64,000 nucleotides of DNA from contig CM069459.1 of the NCBI GenBank assembly GCA_035610835.1, forward strand, positions 25,063,636 to 25,127,635. The letters are read 5' to 3'. Every line of letters begins with the position of its first letter. The stretch's first letter is position 1. Shown here piece after piece: positions 20,912-31,926 of the stretch. A program made the position numbers and the translations under genes. The notes beneath the pieces are model-generated. The model had not been told where the DNA came from and made no database searches. It worked only from the letters and a program-made list of their open reading frames with translations. This DNA is from Ophiura sarsii. Its lineage: Eukaryota > Echinodermata > Ophiuroidea > Amphilepidida > Ophiuridae.

Positions 20912-21929
20912 AGAGATATTTCCTATTACCATGAATAAAAACAGTTGTGAGTTAACCCCCAAATGAGGTGTAGCAAACCAGAAGTTATAGATGACAGCAA
21001 ATATTATACCATAATTGATCATTTTCATTATGATAAAGTAAAAATATAAGATTTCAATTGACCGAGTGACAGGGTCTTAATCTTACCCAAGATTTGAAAG
21101 TTGCACATCCAAATTTGAACACTCCAGATACTTCTACAGGGAGTCCCAAAATGATCTATACCGAGGTAATACGATTGTTTTCGGTATGAACTTTATTGAT
21201 ATTGTCCAAACCGTTTTGATACATATCTTGCGCAAATGCCCAGCTTTCTTGACATTTATGTGGGAAAATACAGACTTTTTTTGTAATGAAAGTAGATTTC
21301 AAGTTTTTGTCGAAATGAGCCATTATGAATAACTATAAAGTTACTAACCCTTTTAAATTATTTTTGAAATGTTAATCGCCTTATTATTATTGCACCCTCT
21401 TCTTATTTTAATTAGCTTTTTGATAACAATCGATTGTTGTGTGCATAGAAAACAAAGCTTTGATTGAATAGGGCAGGATTTGTTTAGCTTGAGTGGTTTT
21501 AACCTTCCTTTCTTTGGTGGGAATTTTTAATATACCTTATTCATTGTTTGAAATGCTGGTAGTGCTAAAGAGAATAGCTGTAAAGATGAATTATCTGAGA
21601 CAATGTATAAAAATACGTTTTTCATTGATTTTTGATTATGTTTTGCCACAGCAGAACAAAAAGAGATATCTCAATGAACGGAATAAGTAGGGAACATTTC
21701 CACCATCATATCGCAAGTGTTTAAATTAGAAACAATATTTGTTTTATATTTGTTATACATTTTTGAAACCTGGTATAGATCATTCTTAGACACCCTCCTG
21801 TTGCAAACGTTATTGCAATTATCCCTTTGCGCCCAATTTATATGATTCAAGATCAAGTTCATTAAAATGCAGTAATGGTTGGATGAAATGAGTAAGTTTA
21901 CTTGTTTTTATGGTGGTATATTTATAATA

Positions 21930-22954
21930 AACACTTCAAAAGAAGTAAGTTCCCCTTTAGGGTTTCCCATATATTTTTTAAAATATACATTGGGTTGAAA
22001 TGGGTTTTCTGTCAAATTGTTATGAGGTTCATACCAATACTTGACCAAAATTTCAAATCAACAGGTTCTGTCATGCTTGAGTGAGCTTGTATTGAATGAC
22101 AGAATGTCCCATTTCTAAAGTTGTTAAAATAATGTTTAGCAGTGTGTGTATCCACCATGTTGGTGTATCAATTGACGACATCAAATTCTCATAGTGTTGA
22201 TACTCGATACTCGCTACTCAATATGGAAGTCCAACTTTGTTGTACCAGAATTTTAACCCAACAGGTGCTTCCATGCTCAAATTAGCATGCATTGAAAGAG
22301 GGAATGTTTCTTTTGAAAATGAGCAATATCTTGTGATGAAGGATGATCAGCCAGTGTGGCTTTCAGTGCCTGATGCTAATGTGTTTATGATTAGTGTTCC
22401 CCATATTGTGTATGTAACCATGCCCCATTTATCCAGGCAGGGAAGGGCGATTGCGATTGGTCTCTTGCAGGCTAATACTCCAGTAAAACAATTTGCCCTT
22501 AGGTTTGGCCCGCAAACTCCCCAGATCTCAACCCAATCGAGCATCTGTGGGATCAGTTAAAGCGGGCCGTGGATCGTAGAGTGGATGATCACACTAATCT
22601 TGCTAACTTAGTACAACAAGAGTGGGATGCCATGCCACAGCATCGAGTGGCACGCCTCATCAACACTATGAGATGGCAATGTCAGCAAGTCACACAACAA
22701 CGCGGTGGATACACCCGCTACTAAACATTATTTTAGCAACTTTTGAAATTAAACGTTATTTTAGTAACTTTTGAAATGGGACATTCCGTCATTCAATACG
22801 TGCTCACTCGAGCATGACAGAACCTGTTGATTTGAAATTTTGGTCAAGTATTGGTATGAAGCCCATAATCATTTGACTGAAAATTTCATTCCAATGTATT
22901 GTTTTGGAAATATAAGGGAACCCCTAAAGGGGAACTTACTTCTTTTGAAGTGTT
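21930..22954 (+). mobile_element. Internally deleted Tc1-like transposon
   Basis: Inverted ends AACACTTCAAAAGAAGTAAG and CTTACTTCTTTTGAAGTGTT are flanked by TA at 21928 and 22955. Arms of about 180 bp (including GGTCAAGTATTGGTATGA and CATGACAGAACCTGTTGATT). The remaining coding part is a transposase C-terminus at 22506-22724. The N-terminal DNA-binding and most of the catalytic domain are absent, so it is non-autonomous. Confidence 0.92.
22506..22724 (+). pseudogene. Tc1-like transposase C-terminal fragment
   Basis: Seventy-two codons then TAA. The start WPANSPDLNPIEHLWDQLKR is the well-known Tc1/mariner block carrying the last catalytic acidic residue (the Glu of PIEHLWD). It continues through VDDHTNLANLVQQEWDAMPQ and RVARLINTMRWQCQQVTQQR to GGYTRY. 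Upstream (22237-22500) the sequence no longer matches a transposase frame that I recognise. Confidence 0.9.
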
Positions 22955-23488
22955 TATATTAGGGATATACATTTTTTTGTATTTGCTTGTCCCAAACTGC
23001 TTGTCCATAAGAAGGGTGAGGATTTTTCCACAAGTCCACTTTAGAAACTACCCGTCTAAAAGATGGGTGGACAGATCGCTAACTAAGACGTTGCTGAGTG
23101 ACATGTTTTCTTTCTAATTTAATATGAATTGATAGTGATATACTTATAATAATTGGGGTATTTAATCCAATTGTTTGTATTTAATGTAATTTTATGATTT
23201 TCCTTCATGTAAAACAGAAATACCATGAGGAAAATATTGGTCCATGGTTCACAATCACATATATGTAAAAATGGAGGCTCAATGGGCAGTCATGTTACTA
23301 AGACAATGGCGGCCATGCGACTTCAGTAGTTGCAAGACCCTGGTATTGTAAGAACACAACAGCAACACTGGATTGAACAAGCTCTTCCAGCCGTGTTTCT
23401 TGAAAAAGCCCTATATCTTCTTCTATTGTAGTTTCAGAGAAGAAGAAAAATCTATTGTATAAATCAAAATTCCAATATTAAACTAATA

Positions 23489-24109
23489 AAGTGCTCAACA
23501 AAAGAAAGTCGTACACTTTGTTTAGGTCATTTAAAGTAATTTTCGATTATTTTTGTACCAAAAAGGCTAGATAGACATTTGGATGAATCTTTTAGGCACA
23601 TTTTGATACCAAACATAACACCTAACAACAAAGATAAACCATAATTAGCACCATTTATAGAAAATTAGTCACTTTTCAAAAGTCACATTTTCAATACACT
23701 ACGCGGAAGAAAACACCAATTGTTAACAAGCACATAATGCCCTTTATGTTCGGAATCAAATATCCCGCTCACTATGTGTACGCCCAGCGCAGGCAGTGTA
23801 CGGCTGCTCAGTGTGATCGATTGCCCGCCGGTCAATCCTGGTTGATAACAGTGACACATACGGGGTGGACCTTGCACACACCCATTTTCCTCCCGTGTAG
23901 TAATTGAAAATGTGACTTTTGAAAAGTGACTAATTTTCGTTAAATGGCGCTAATCATGGTTTATCTTTGTTGCTAGTTGTAATGTTTGGTATCAAAATGT
24001 GCCTAAAAGATTCATCCACATGTCTATCTAGCCTGTTTGGTAAATAAACAATCAAAAGTTACTTTAATTGACCATAACAAAGTGTACGACTTTCTTTTGT
24101 TGAGCACTT
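23489..24109. mobile_element. TA-flanked foldback, copy 3 of the 1-129 family
   Basis: Left AAGTGCTCAACAAAAGAAAG, right CTTTCTTTTGTTGAGCACTT, flanked by TA. Arms about 230 bp, highly complementary. The short middle differs from copy 2. No transposase. Confidence 0.92.
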
Positions 24110-24144
24110 TAGAAGAACATAATTTGAGACAAAAAAGAAAAGTG

Positions 24145-24236
24145 ACCAGAGCAAGTTTTGAACCCATGCTGCAAAAAAACCTTCAATTGGTAACAGTCCA
24201 ACCCAATGCTTTATCCACTCGGCCACGCTGCTAGAT
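24145..24236 (-). repeat. tRNA-like (Ser/Leu type) SINE piece
   Basis: Minus strand reads AGCAGCGTGGCCGAGTGGAT (A-box) and, after an anticodon-like GGACTGTTACC stretch and long variable part, ATGGGTTCAAAACTTGC (B-box). The T-stem is mismatched, so it is not a functional tRNA. Confidence 0.7.
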
Positions 24237-25204
24237 GTGAAAACAAGTGTCATATTATATAAAAATACCAATTAAATTGTCATTATCTCCCCAATAATCA
24301 TAGAACTATATCATAAGGCCAGAAATCATCAAGTATTTTATATTATTGGCTATGACCGGCTCTTTACTACTATTTCGCCTCAAATTGAGGTGCAAATATG
24401 AAATTTCAAGTACACATGTGACTGATTTAAAATTACCGGACTTGTTAAAGAACTGTTGTTTTGACTTGCAAAAATATTAAGAAAGGACACTTAGACTGGA
24501 GTTGGTTATCCAACTCCATTGGTTTTGTGATTATTTAATTTAGTTATACCTAGGAATGTGATATTTAGAAGTTTTCAATGGGTATCCTCTACATCTCCGC
24601 GATTATGTGTTAAACCAATACGAATTGGCAAATTTAGGCAAATCATGTCCAACGTCGTCTGTTGTGACTGATGAATTGATCTAGCCCCCTCTATTGATAT
24701 CTTCCATTTCGTTGAACTTCTGTTATCAGTTGCAATAAACTAAATCAATGGATGCAGTTTAGATGTGTTGGCGCCCTCGTGTGACTTATGAATTATAACG
24801 TTTGCAAAAGAGTGATTATAGCTAGAGTCATATAAAAGACTGGACTTTTATACTATATTTGTTTCTGGTCATGGAGGGACAGATAGGGAATCTGGGAAGT
24901 TCCTTTCCTGGAAATGTTGGCATTCGAAGTGATATTGAAGCATTTAGAAGGAAATTCTGGCGCTTGGAGGGAAATTGAAGCATTTAGAGGGAAATGTTGT
25001 CAGTTGAGGGAAATGTTTGCATTTAGGGAAATTGTAGCATATGGTGGGTAATTTTACCAGTTGGAGGTAAATTGTAGCATTTGCAGGTAAATGTTAGATG
25101 TTGGTATATGGCATAGAAAAAGCTGTACACCAGGTTGTGGGGTGGTCACTTTGGAAGTGAATGGAAATGTATTATTTTATTCAGTTTTCACCTACCCTTT
25201 AAAG
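24237..25204. other. No gene; eroded short tandem repeat
   Basis: At 24895-25095 a degenerate 20-25 base unit (AGGGAAATTGAAGCATTT-like) repeats about eight times. Otherwise nothing recognised. Confidence 0.5.
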
Positions 25205-25420
25205 CGAAATGGCAGGGGTCTGCAGACAACATCCCAAAATTTCACAAAATGTTTTATGTTTTTAAAATGTCAAAATAATCATCATATTTAGAATCACCCT
25301 GAGAAATGCATTACTATTACTTCTAAGTACAAATGCCTAGTATTGGTTCAGTAATCTATGAGATAGACTTTGAGATTTGGGAAAGGTTTCTGGAAATGCT
25401 GTTTTGTATTTAGTGTTTAA
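25205..25420. mobile_element. MITE-A copy 3 (eroded ends)
   Basis: Contains GGTCTGCAGACAACATCCC, TTCACAAAATGTTTTATG, AATGCCTAGTATTGGTTCAG and TTGGGAAAGGTTTCTGG; terminal repeats are lost. Confidence 0.75.
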
Positions 25421-25630
25421 AGCAAGGTATTTTCAAGCATATACACCCCAGCTCACATGTCGAGAAGATTGTGCAAATATATTGAGACGTGGCGTCATAA
25501 AGAGTGTTGCGTCACAGCATCATCAGTTCATTGACTAAGTTGATCCAAGGACTCTGATCTATTAGTAGATGGATATATAAATGGATAATTAAGACCCCCA
25601 TAGGGGAACAGTTGACGACTTGCAGTCGTA

Positions 25631-26236
25631 CGAGGGGCGGTCAATAAGTGTATAGACTTTGGTATTAAAATTGGTAATCGCACTCACAGAGTGATATGAA
25701 TTGGTTGGAATAGCAAATTTAGATAAGCAATGGCTTGGAGTAAAACTGTGCAAACGCGAGTCTAGTATTCACTAGTAATTGTCAAACATGACAAACATAT
25801 TTAGCACAGTCACACTAGTATTATCAACATTTTAAGGAAATTACCTGGTAAAAGTGATTGCTTGTACATATTCCACATGTCACATTGTTAAAGTGGTAAT
25901 TATTGTGTAATTTTTTTTTTTTTGCGCTCAGCCAATTTTTTAACTGTTTTGCATGTTTTTGAATTTGTAGCTCTAACAAAATTTGAGTTAAGTCGGAAAA
26001 TTTTATTTTCAGGTTTGTCCAGATTCAAAATGCTCAGAAAATAAGCTTTATAAAATGATATGTCATGATTGCTCAATGTCCCCCCTGTCAAAATTCCTTT
26101 GTTTTCTTTGCATCTTTATTGGACCATATCTCCAAATGCACACTGGCGACTTAACCCTTATTGCGGTAACAGGTCTTATGTAATAATTGAATCAAATATG
26201 CATATATGGTTGTACAAACTTCTTGACCGGCCCTCG
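25631..26236. mobile_element. Non-autonomous mariner-like element
   Basis: Left end CGAGGGGCGGTCAATAAGTG, right end CTTGACCGGCCCTCG, flanked by TA at 25629 and 26237. The CGAGGG-GGTCA-TAAGT end is characteristic of mariner families. No transposase recognised. A MITE-C copy is nested at about 25885-26070. Confidence 0.85.
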
Positions 26237-27674
26237 TACCATCTCTTAATGGTCATTGCACAGCCAGGAAATGAGCGCGTGATATATTAGGCCTGGCGTG
26301 ATTTAATGCATTTGTAAGCAGACAGCACGCATTGGTTACCGGCGGTAACCAGCGGGAGGAAAAGCAAACCATAATTCAAGGTAAACGACCTTATTATAAA
26401 TGTGTACACGCGAGTTATGTAAGAGAATTGGGTTTTTTTAACAACTAAAATTAAAAGAAAAATAAACTAAAATGAATTATTTTCAGAAAGTGTTACTTTT
26501 GATTAATATTTATTCTGTGAGTTAAATTCAAGAACTTCCTTGTGTCAAATAAGGGACTCTTCAGCCACGGAACAAATGGGGATTACCAGATTTGGCATTT
26601 TCAGTGAAATTCTAGTCTTTTAAGACAAAAATGTTTATCTTAAAGGGGCATTAAGAGATGTCTCCATGGCAGCGCCCTCAATTACGAAAAATCGATGATA
26701 AAAACTGGGATTTGAATATTTTTACAATTGTATTACATGTATGAACTTAAGAAAAATCAGCCCTCTTTGTACAACAAAACGTCGATTCTAAAATGCTGGT
26801 AGAGCCGCAACCAGCATTTTACATGGTTAAGGGTGGTATTCCAACATATTTAAAACATTGTTTTAATCAAGTTTTGCTGGGGTTTTTTTAGTAATAGTAG
26901 AAACAACAATAATGTCATTTTTTAATGTTCATCTTGAATTCTGAAGTTAATTAATTAAAATTTAAAAAATTCAACATGACATTGTGTCCCTTTAATACAG
27001 ATAAACATTTTTGCATAACAATTTGGAGGATTTTTAGATTTGTTCTTATAAATTTGTTGGGAGGGGGTGGAGGGTGGTAGGGGAATTGTTCAGCCTTCTG
27101 GATAGGATTTGTTACCCTTTCACCCAGACCTGGCTCCCTTTCCATAGAATTGTCCAATTTAAGGCAAACGTTTAATACTACTTCGTATTTAACAATAAAT
27201 CTCCACCTTTTTCACAACGGTAGTCTCCTTTTTCAACAAAAAAAGTGCAACCTCTAATAAAAAATGTAAAACCTTCTGGCTATGTACCTGGATTTCACAT
27301 TCACACACTATTCCTTCCTTTCTCGCTTCTCTCCTTACCACCATATAATAGACAGGATTTTAAACGTCTAGCCAGAGAGGATCGGTTTTTATTTGTACAT
27401 TTGATTTGCGTCATCGTCTCAATAATGTTGTTCGCTATTTTCAGAGGGTTGTGATGGATGCTTCAGTTGTTCAAAAATCATTATTTGGTTCCTAAGCAGC
27501 CGTGGTATTGGCAACGTATGCCATATTCTACGCAGTTGTATGAGAGGCTCCCGCATGAACCAGCAAGGGATTGTAACACGTGTTAACATTTTACTAGGTT
27601 ATGAAAAAAGAATTGCAAGAGGAAGCAGCTCTCAAAGTTTTTAATTGAGGTTGTAAAATGATATTTAGGCCCAA
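26237..27674. other. No gene or clear element
   Basis: Contains a small palindrome GGTTACCGGCGGTAACC at about 26335 and A/T-rich sequence. Short reading frames have no recognisable domain. Confidence 0.5.
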
Positions 27675-27960
27675 ATGTTGTTGTTGTATTGGTGTAACAT
27701 CCATTCAAAATTAGGGTTTTTAACATTTTGAATTTGATCTCACAGAATTAAATAAATCACAAAAATATCATGAGGCCATTTGCGATTGTCAGATTTGCCG
27801 TGTACTGTATTCCTTTTTGATGAGGAGCACCGAAGTTCTTTTTATTTGCTTTTAATTTTTCTTTGCCAAAAAAAGAAAGAAATCGGTTGGGGGTAAATTA
27901 GGGTCAGGCGAGTTACGCCAATACAATTTTTGTTTTGTTGTTGGCCTTAGCAGTGCGTTT
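27675..27960. repeat. AACAACAA / GGGTCGGGCG repeat, copy 2
   Basis: Same block order as 15170-15545, ending GTTACGCCAATACAATTTTT, which matches the TIR seen at 15121. Confidence 0.75.
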
Positions 27961-28124
27961 TCAGTAGCCCTCCTTCTAAAGCTGCTATTTAAAAACCCAG
28001 CCTATCCAGGGAAATACTACGATTGAATATAGAAACACTGAGTTATGCAATCTCTAGTTGTGGTAACACAGGGCGGTTCTCGGGTTTATAGCGGTTTTCG
28101 GATTCAGAGCAGTTCTTGAGCTCA

Positions 28125-28320
28125 GATAGGGTAGTCCTATTGGTAATTTTTGTGCGATTAATTTTCGCGCTTTGCCAATTTTTACCTATTTTATGTGTTT
28201 TTAAATTAGCCATTTGTAGCTTCATCACAGACCTATTACGCAACAGAAATATAGTTGTTTTATTATTTTTTGCGATAGCTGCTTCGAGCATGAAAAATGC
28301 AAAAATAAAAGTGTAGTCCC
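28125..28320. mobile_element. MITE-C copy
   Basis: Shares GATTAATTTTCGCGCTTTGC, TAGCTTCATCACAGACCTAT and GATAGCTGCTTCGAGC with the other members. Outer ends eroded. Confidence 0.7.
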
Positions 28321-28484
28321 AGGCTTCTGAACAAGCTGTTTTGCCAAAGAAACTCTGTTAAAAACTCATGACCTTTCATGCCCTGGGGGGTGGGGGTAAT
28401 AAATTTTGGACGGGGTGTGCTGCTGGAGGTTTGAAATCCTGGCCCACTTTAAGGGTGTTTTTACTTTTAAAAATGGCTGATTTG

Positions 28485-28545
28485 ACGCCTGTCTAGTAAT
28501 CAGGAGACCGGGGTTCAATTCCCCGCCGGTGAATGTCCGTGCTTA
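28485..28545 (+). repeat. tRNA-like remnant (anticodon arm and T-arm)
   Basis: GCCTGTCTAGTAATCAGGAG can form a CCTG/CAGG stem, followed by CCGGGGTTCAATTCCCCG, a perfect T-arm with B-box. No D-arm or acceptor partner is seen, so it is a SINE head remnant rather than a tRNA. Confidence 0.65.
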
Positions 28546-28679
28546 TATTTTGTAGGGACATTCGCCGGTGGTTGTTAATATCTGTTGTTATATTGTCTAT
28601 TGTAAACACTGTGGGTTGGTAAACTGATTATATTATATTATATTATATATATGATATAAAACATTATTATATATTTGAC

Positions 28680-28815
28680 TGGGTTTTTTTCTCATGATTT
28701 GGGACCCATATTTGGCGAGGTTTTTTTTTAAAATTTGGGGCCCAAAATTGGTGAGGTTTTTTTTGCGATTTGGGATCCAAATTTGGTGGGTTTTTTTGCG
28801 ATTTGGGACCCATGA
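28680..28815. repeat. Short tandem repeat (unit of about 36 bp)
   Basis: GCGATTTGGGACCCAAATTTGG-GAGGTTTTTT-like units repeat three to four times, inside a poly-G-ended element remnant (28384-28880) similar to 49578-49903. Confidence 0.65.
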
Positions 28816-29160
28816 TTAGGGGTTTTCAGCACAAATCATACCCCATGTTTAGGGAATGTTTTGCAAAAAAAGCGAACCATTTGGGCAGTACATGCCTGTA
28901 TACCTTTATATTATGACTTTTATGACAATGGAAACGTGTGACTTGACTAAATGACAAGAGAAAGATAAGCAGTGTCACCTTTGAACATTGTTATATACAT
29001 TAATCATATCATTGTGTGTACAGTAGAGATATGCTATCTAGACAGCTGGGCTCAAACGATTTTTCCAATATTGTCAAACAAATGCCTTCTTTTTGCATAA
29101 TTTATGAATTACTATGTTTGGCTGATTAAAAATCCCAATTTAATTCATTTTTGTTATTAA

Positions 29161-29522
29161 AGGTGTATGTTTTGATTCCTTTTTTTGGAGCTATGATTTT
29201 TTTTCACATCAAGATATTTTGGTATCAGAAGAATCCTCCATATTTTTCTCATTATGTCTGTAGTGTAAAATCTTAGGGGCCAGAAATGTTCCATTTAGAA
29301 ATTATAGGCTAAAATGTGATGAATTACTGCCAAAGGTGGTTAACCACCAGCCAGTTTGTGTACTGTACTACTCACTGGGCAAATTTGTTGTGACCTTGTG
29401 CTTCTAAAATAAGAGCCATTGGCGTTATGCAAATCAAACTTTGGAATGCTACAATTTTAAGGATGACCGACCTTTCATGTAAAATAGAAAACATCAAGTT
29501 GAAAATCGGGCCAGCAATCAGA
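29161..29522. repeat. Dispersed repeat B, copy 2
   Basis: Collinear with 6601-6947; see shared blocks there. Here it is not next to a MITE-A copy, so the two are separate repeats. Confidence 0.85.
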
Positions 29523-29772
29523 AACAAATTGGATAAATTCAAGTTGGGCATTTTAATCTTACAACTTAAATGGATACAATTAAACAAACACCCATCCATT
29601 TTTAATTCTCTAATGTAGACATTTTTCCCTAAATTTGCTTTTATTTTGCCAACATTTTCATATTTTTTCACCTGATATGAATATCATTCCTTGAAGCTTT
29701 TTTCTAACACTGCATTGAGAATAATAATTATCTTGTAAAACATAAATCGGCTCAATAGGACTTTGAACTACA

Positions 29773-30316
29773 TTAACTCTAACCCTACTACACCACACGG
29801 CAACAGATTCTTTTTTCGACGCCCAAAATTTACCAGAAACGTCAGCAACCCCGCTTCCCCGGGATTTGAACCCCGGACCTCATGCACCAAAGCCCAGCTG
29901 CCAATCCACTACACCACGGCTCCACTACACCTCGGCTCAGTATATTCACCTCGTTATATAGTCTGGGTCCATTTTGGAGCCCGAAAACGTGCACACTGGG
30001 TTATAAAAACAGGCTGGCTGTGTTGTTGCCGTGTAGTGTAGTAGGGTTCAGCGTTCATGATAACCGGTGTCGCATCGCGAAATGCTCCGCACTTTTGAAG
30101 TATTGCTATTCAATTGCACAAATGTGTAGCTAAAAATGCGATGCAAGAAGATTCCCTACTTGATATTTGATCATGTTCCATCAAAGCCAAACCTATTACT
30201 AGAAAATAAAAGTGCTATATAAAATTTGTGAATTGCTACACAAAACTAATAGTGCATCGCACTTTTTGCTACACAAAAAAAATGCTGGAAATTGAACGCT
30301 GGTAGGGTTAGGGTTA
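29773..30316 (-). mobile_element. TAACCCTAAC-capped tRNA-like element interrupted by a hAT MITE
   Basis: Left cap TTAACTCTAACCCTACTAC, right cap GTAGGGTTAGGGTTA. Minus-strand core: GCCGTGGTGTAGTGGATTGG (A-box) to GGTCCGGGGTTCAAATCCCG (B-box with good T-stem). Removing the 253-bp insertion and its duplicated 8 bp leaves about 283 bp, the family length. Confidence 0.85.
30049..30301. mobile_element. hAT-like MITE with 8-bp target duplication
   Basis: Inverted ends CAGCGTTCA and TGAACGCTG, flanked on both sides by GTAGGGTT (30041-30048 and 30302-30309). Eight-base duplications and CAG-type ends are hallmarks of hAT transposition. No transposase. Confidence 0.9.
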
Positions 30317-30319
30317 TTG

Positions 30320-31637
30320 TCTCTTGAAAATGTTGATCAAAAATACCGGCATCCCGGAGGGATTGACAAGAGTTCCTAGAAAGACTTGGAAAGTTTTTCA
30401 GTCTTTACCCTTACCTTCCACGCTGTTTCCCGTTCTTGCACTCCATATTTGACTACACAGGTAGTTAAACATAGTACCATAATTTGCAAAAGTTCATACC
30501 CCTTTTAATAGAACACACACACGCAAAAAAAAATGTTACCATAACCCTAACCCCGGTTTAGGGTTTTTGACCGGGATCACAATTTTCGAGGATAAACACC
30601 AACTTAATCTCCAGGAACCTGCCGGGATACGATCCGGGGACCCTCCGTTCTCAAGCCCCACGTCCCAACCACTAAGCCACAGCCCTCAGCTACACATTCG
30701 CGCAGTATATCGCGCTCACTATATAGGCTCGATTGACTACGTCATCGAAAACCGACAACACATGCGTTTGGAGAGGGACTTTGGATTAGCATTTTTTAGC
30801 ACTCCGGGGGTTAGGGTTAAGAGAGAGGCTATTAGTATTAATAGCTCAATGTTCGTCAAAATGCCATCTTGCCAGTCCGGGGCCAGTGGGACTGACAGAA
30901 TTCTTCCAATGTACCTTTACCATGACAGCCTTCACCCTCCCTCTCTCACCTCCTTATCCTCAACCCTCCACAATACAGTAAAGTAGCCAATCGAAAATCA
31001 ACTGATTAGGATTTTGAAATTCCAAGGTCTTCTGAAATTGTTCATCAAAATGCCATCATGCCGGAGGGACCAGTGACAGAGTTCCTGGAAAGACTTGAAA
31101 GGTCTTCTAACTTTACCCGTACCTTGGTAGGCTTACTCTACACCACTTGTCCCTCCACTCTCCACAACACAGTAATGTAGTCATCAGATTGATGTACAAC
31201 AGAAATCAGCTCATTACGACTTTGAAGACTTCCAAGGTCTCCTGAAAATGTTCATCAAAAATGCCGGTGCCAGTGGGACTGACAGAGTTCCTAGAAAAAC
31301 TTGAATGTTCTTCAAACTTTAAACTTACCTTCCAAACAATTTCATGGTTCAATGCGCACATCAGGATTAAATGGCCGTTTCAATCCATGCACAGTTTTGT
31401 TTGATTCACCCTGTATGCAAAAGTTCTTAAACCTTTTGAGAGAGTGCTATAATAGCTTCTGAAAATGTTCATTAAAATACCATCTTGCCAGTGGGACCTA
31501 CAGAATTCTTAGAAAGACGTTGAAAGTTCTTCCATTTTTACTCTGACCTTTCCACTCTTCCCATGTAAATATAATCCTGTAAAATAGATATTGGGCTTAT
31601 AATTATTAGGACTTTGAACGGCAACGTCTCCTGGGAT
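30320..31637. repeat. Satellite of about 200-230 bp units
   Basis: The block GAAAATGTTCATCAAAATGCC-ATC-TGCCAGTGGGAC, then CAGAGTTCCTAGAAAGACTTG and a TCTTC-CTTTACCCTTACCTT tract, recurs at about 30326, 30850, 31040, 31248 and 31460. A fragment at 29748-29772 indicates the array once began earlier. Two capped tRNA-like elements have inserted into it. Confidence 0.8.
30542..30820 (-). mobile_element. TAACCCTAAC-capped tRNA-like element
   Basis: Caps TAACCCTAACCCCGG and GGGGGTTAGGGTTA. Minus-strand core GGCTGTGGCTTAGTGGTTGG (A-box) and CCCCGGATCGTATCCCGGC (B-box-like). The other half contains CACTATATAGGCTCGATTGA and CTACGTCATCG, shared with 47496-47932. Confidence 0.85.
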
Positions 31638-31671
31638 GGGGGGGGGGGGGGGGGGGGGGGGGTGGGGGGGG
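31638..31671. repeat. Poly-G tract
   Basis: Twenty-five G, one T, eight G. It follows CGTCTCCTGGGAT at the end of the last satellite unit. Confidence 0.95.
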
Positions 31672-31750
31672 TGAAAATACTGTCCACACATTTATGTTTT
31701 TTGTATTGATGATTTATATAGAGCGAGTCAGAAAGAATGGGCACTTATTT

Positions 31751-31826
31751 CGTCGCTGTTCTGACATACCGGCACATCACTTTACTTATTTCTGTTGTGA
31801 TGTGCCGGTATGTCAGAACAGCGACG
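31751..31826. repeat. Perfect 30-bp inverted repeat (hairpin)
   Basis: Arms 31751-31780 (CGTCGCTGTTCTGACATACC...) and 31797-31826 are exact reverse complements around a 16-base loop. Flanks GTGCCCATT-like (left GGGCACTTATTT) and AAAGTGCCAC (right) extend the symmetry imperfectly. Confidence 0.95.
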
Positions 31827-31926
31827 ATTTAATGAAAGTGCCACACAAATCTCAGGCCTGCATATTCCAAACGAACGATAGTGTTAAAACGACCACATAT
31901 TTGGCTTTCATTTTAAAAAAATAACA

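Larger units (their letters stand above)
21060..23110. repeat. Dispersed repeat (sibling of 940-1330) split by a Tc1 element
   Basis: Left part (to about 21929) and right part (from 22957) together match 940-1330, with the break at TTTATAATA. The 21120-21820 stretch within it is additional sequence not seen in the sibling. Confidence 0.7.
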
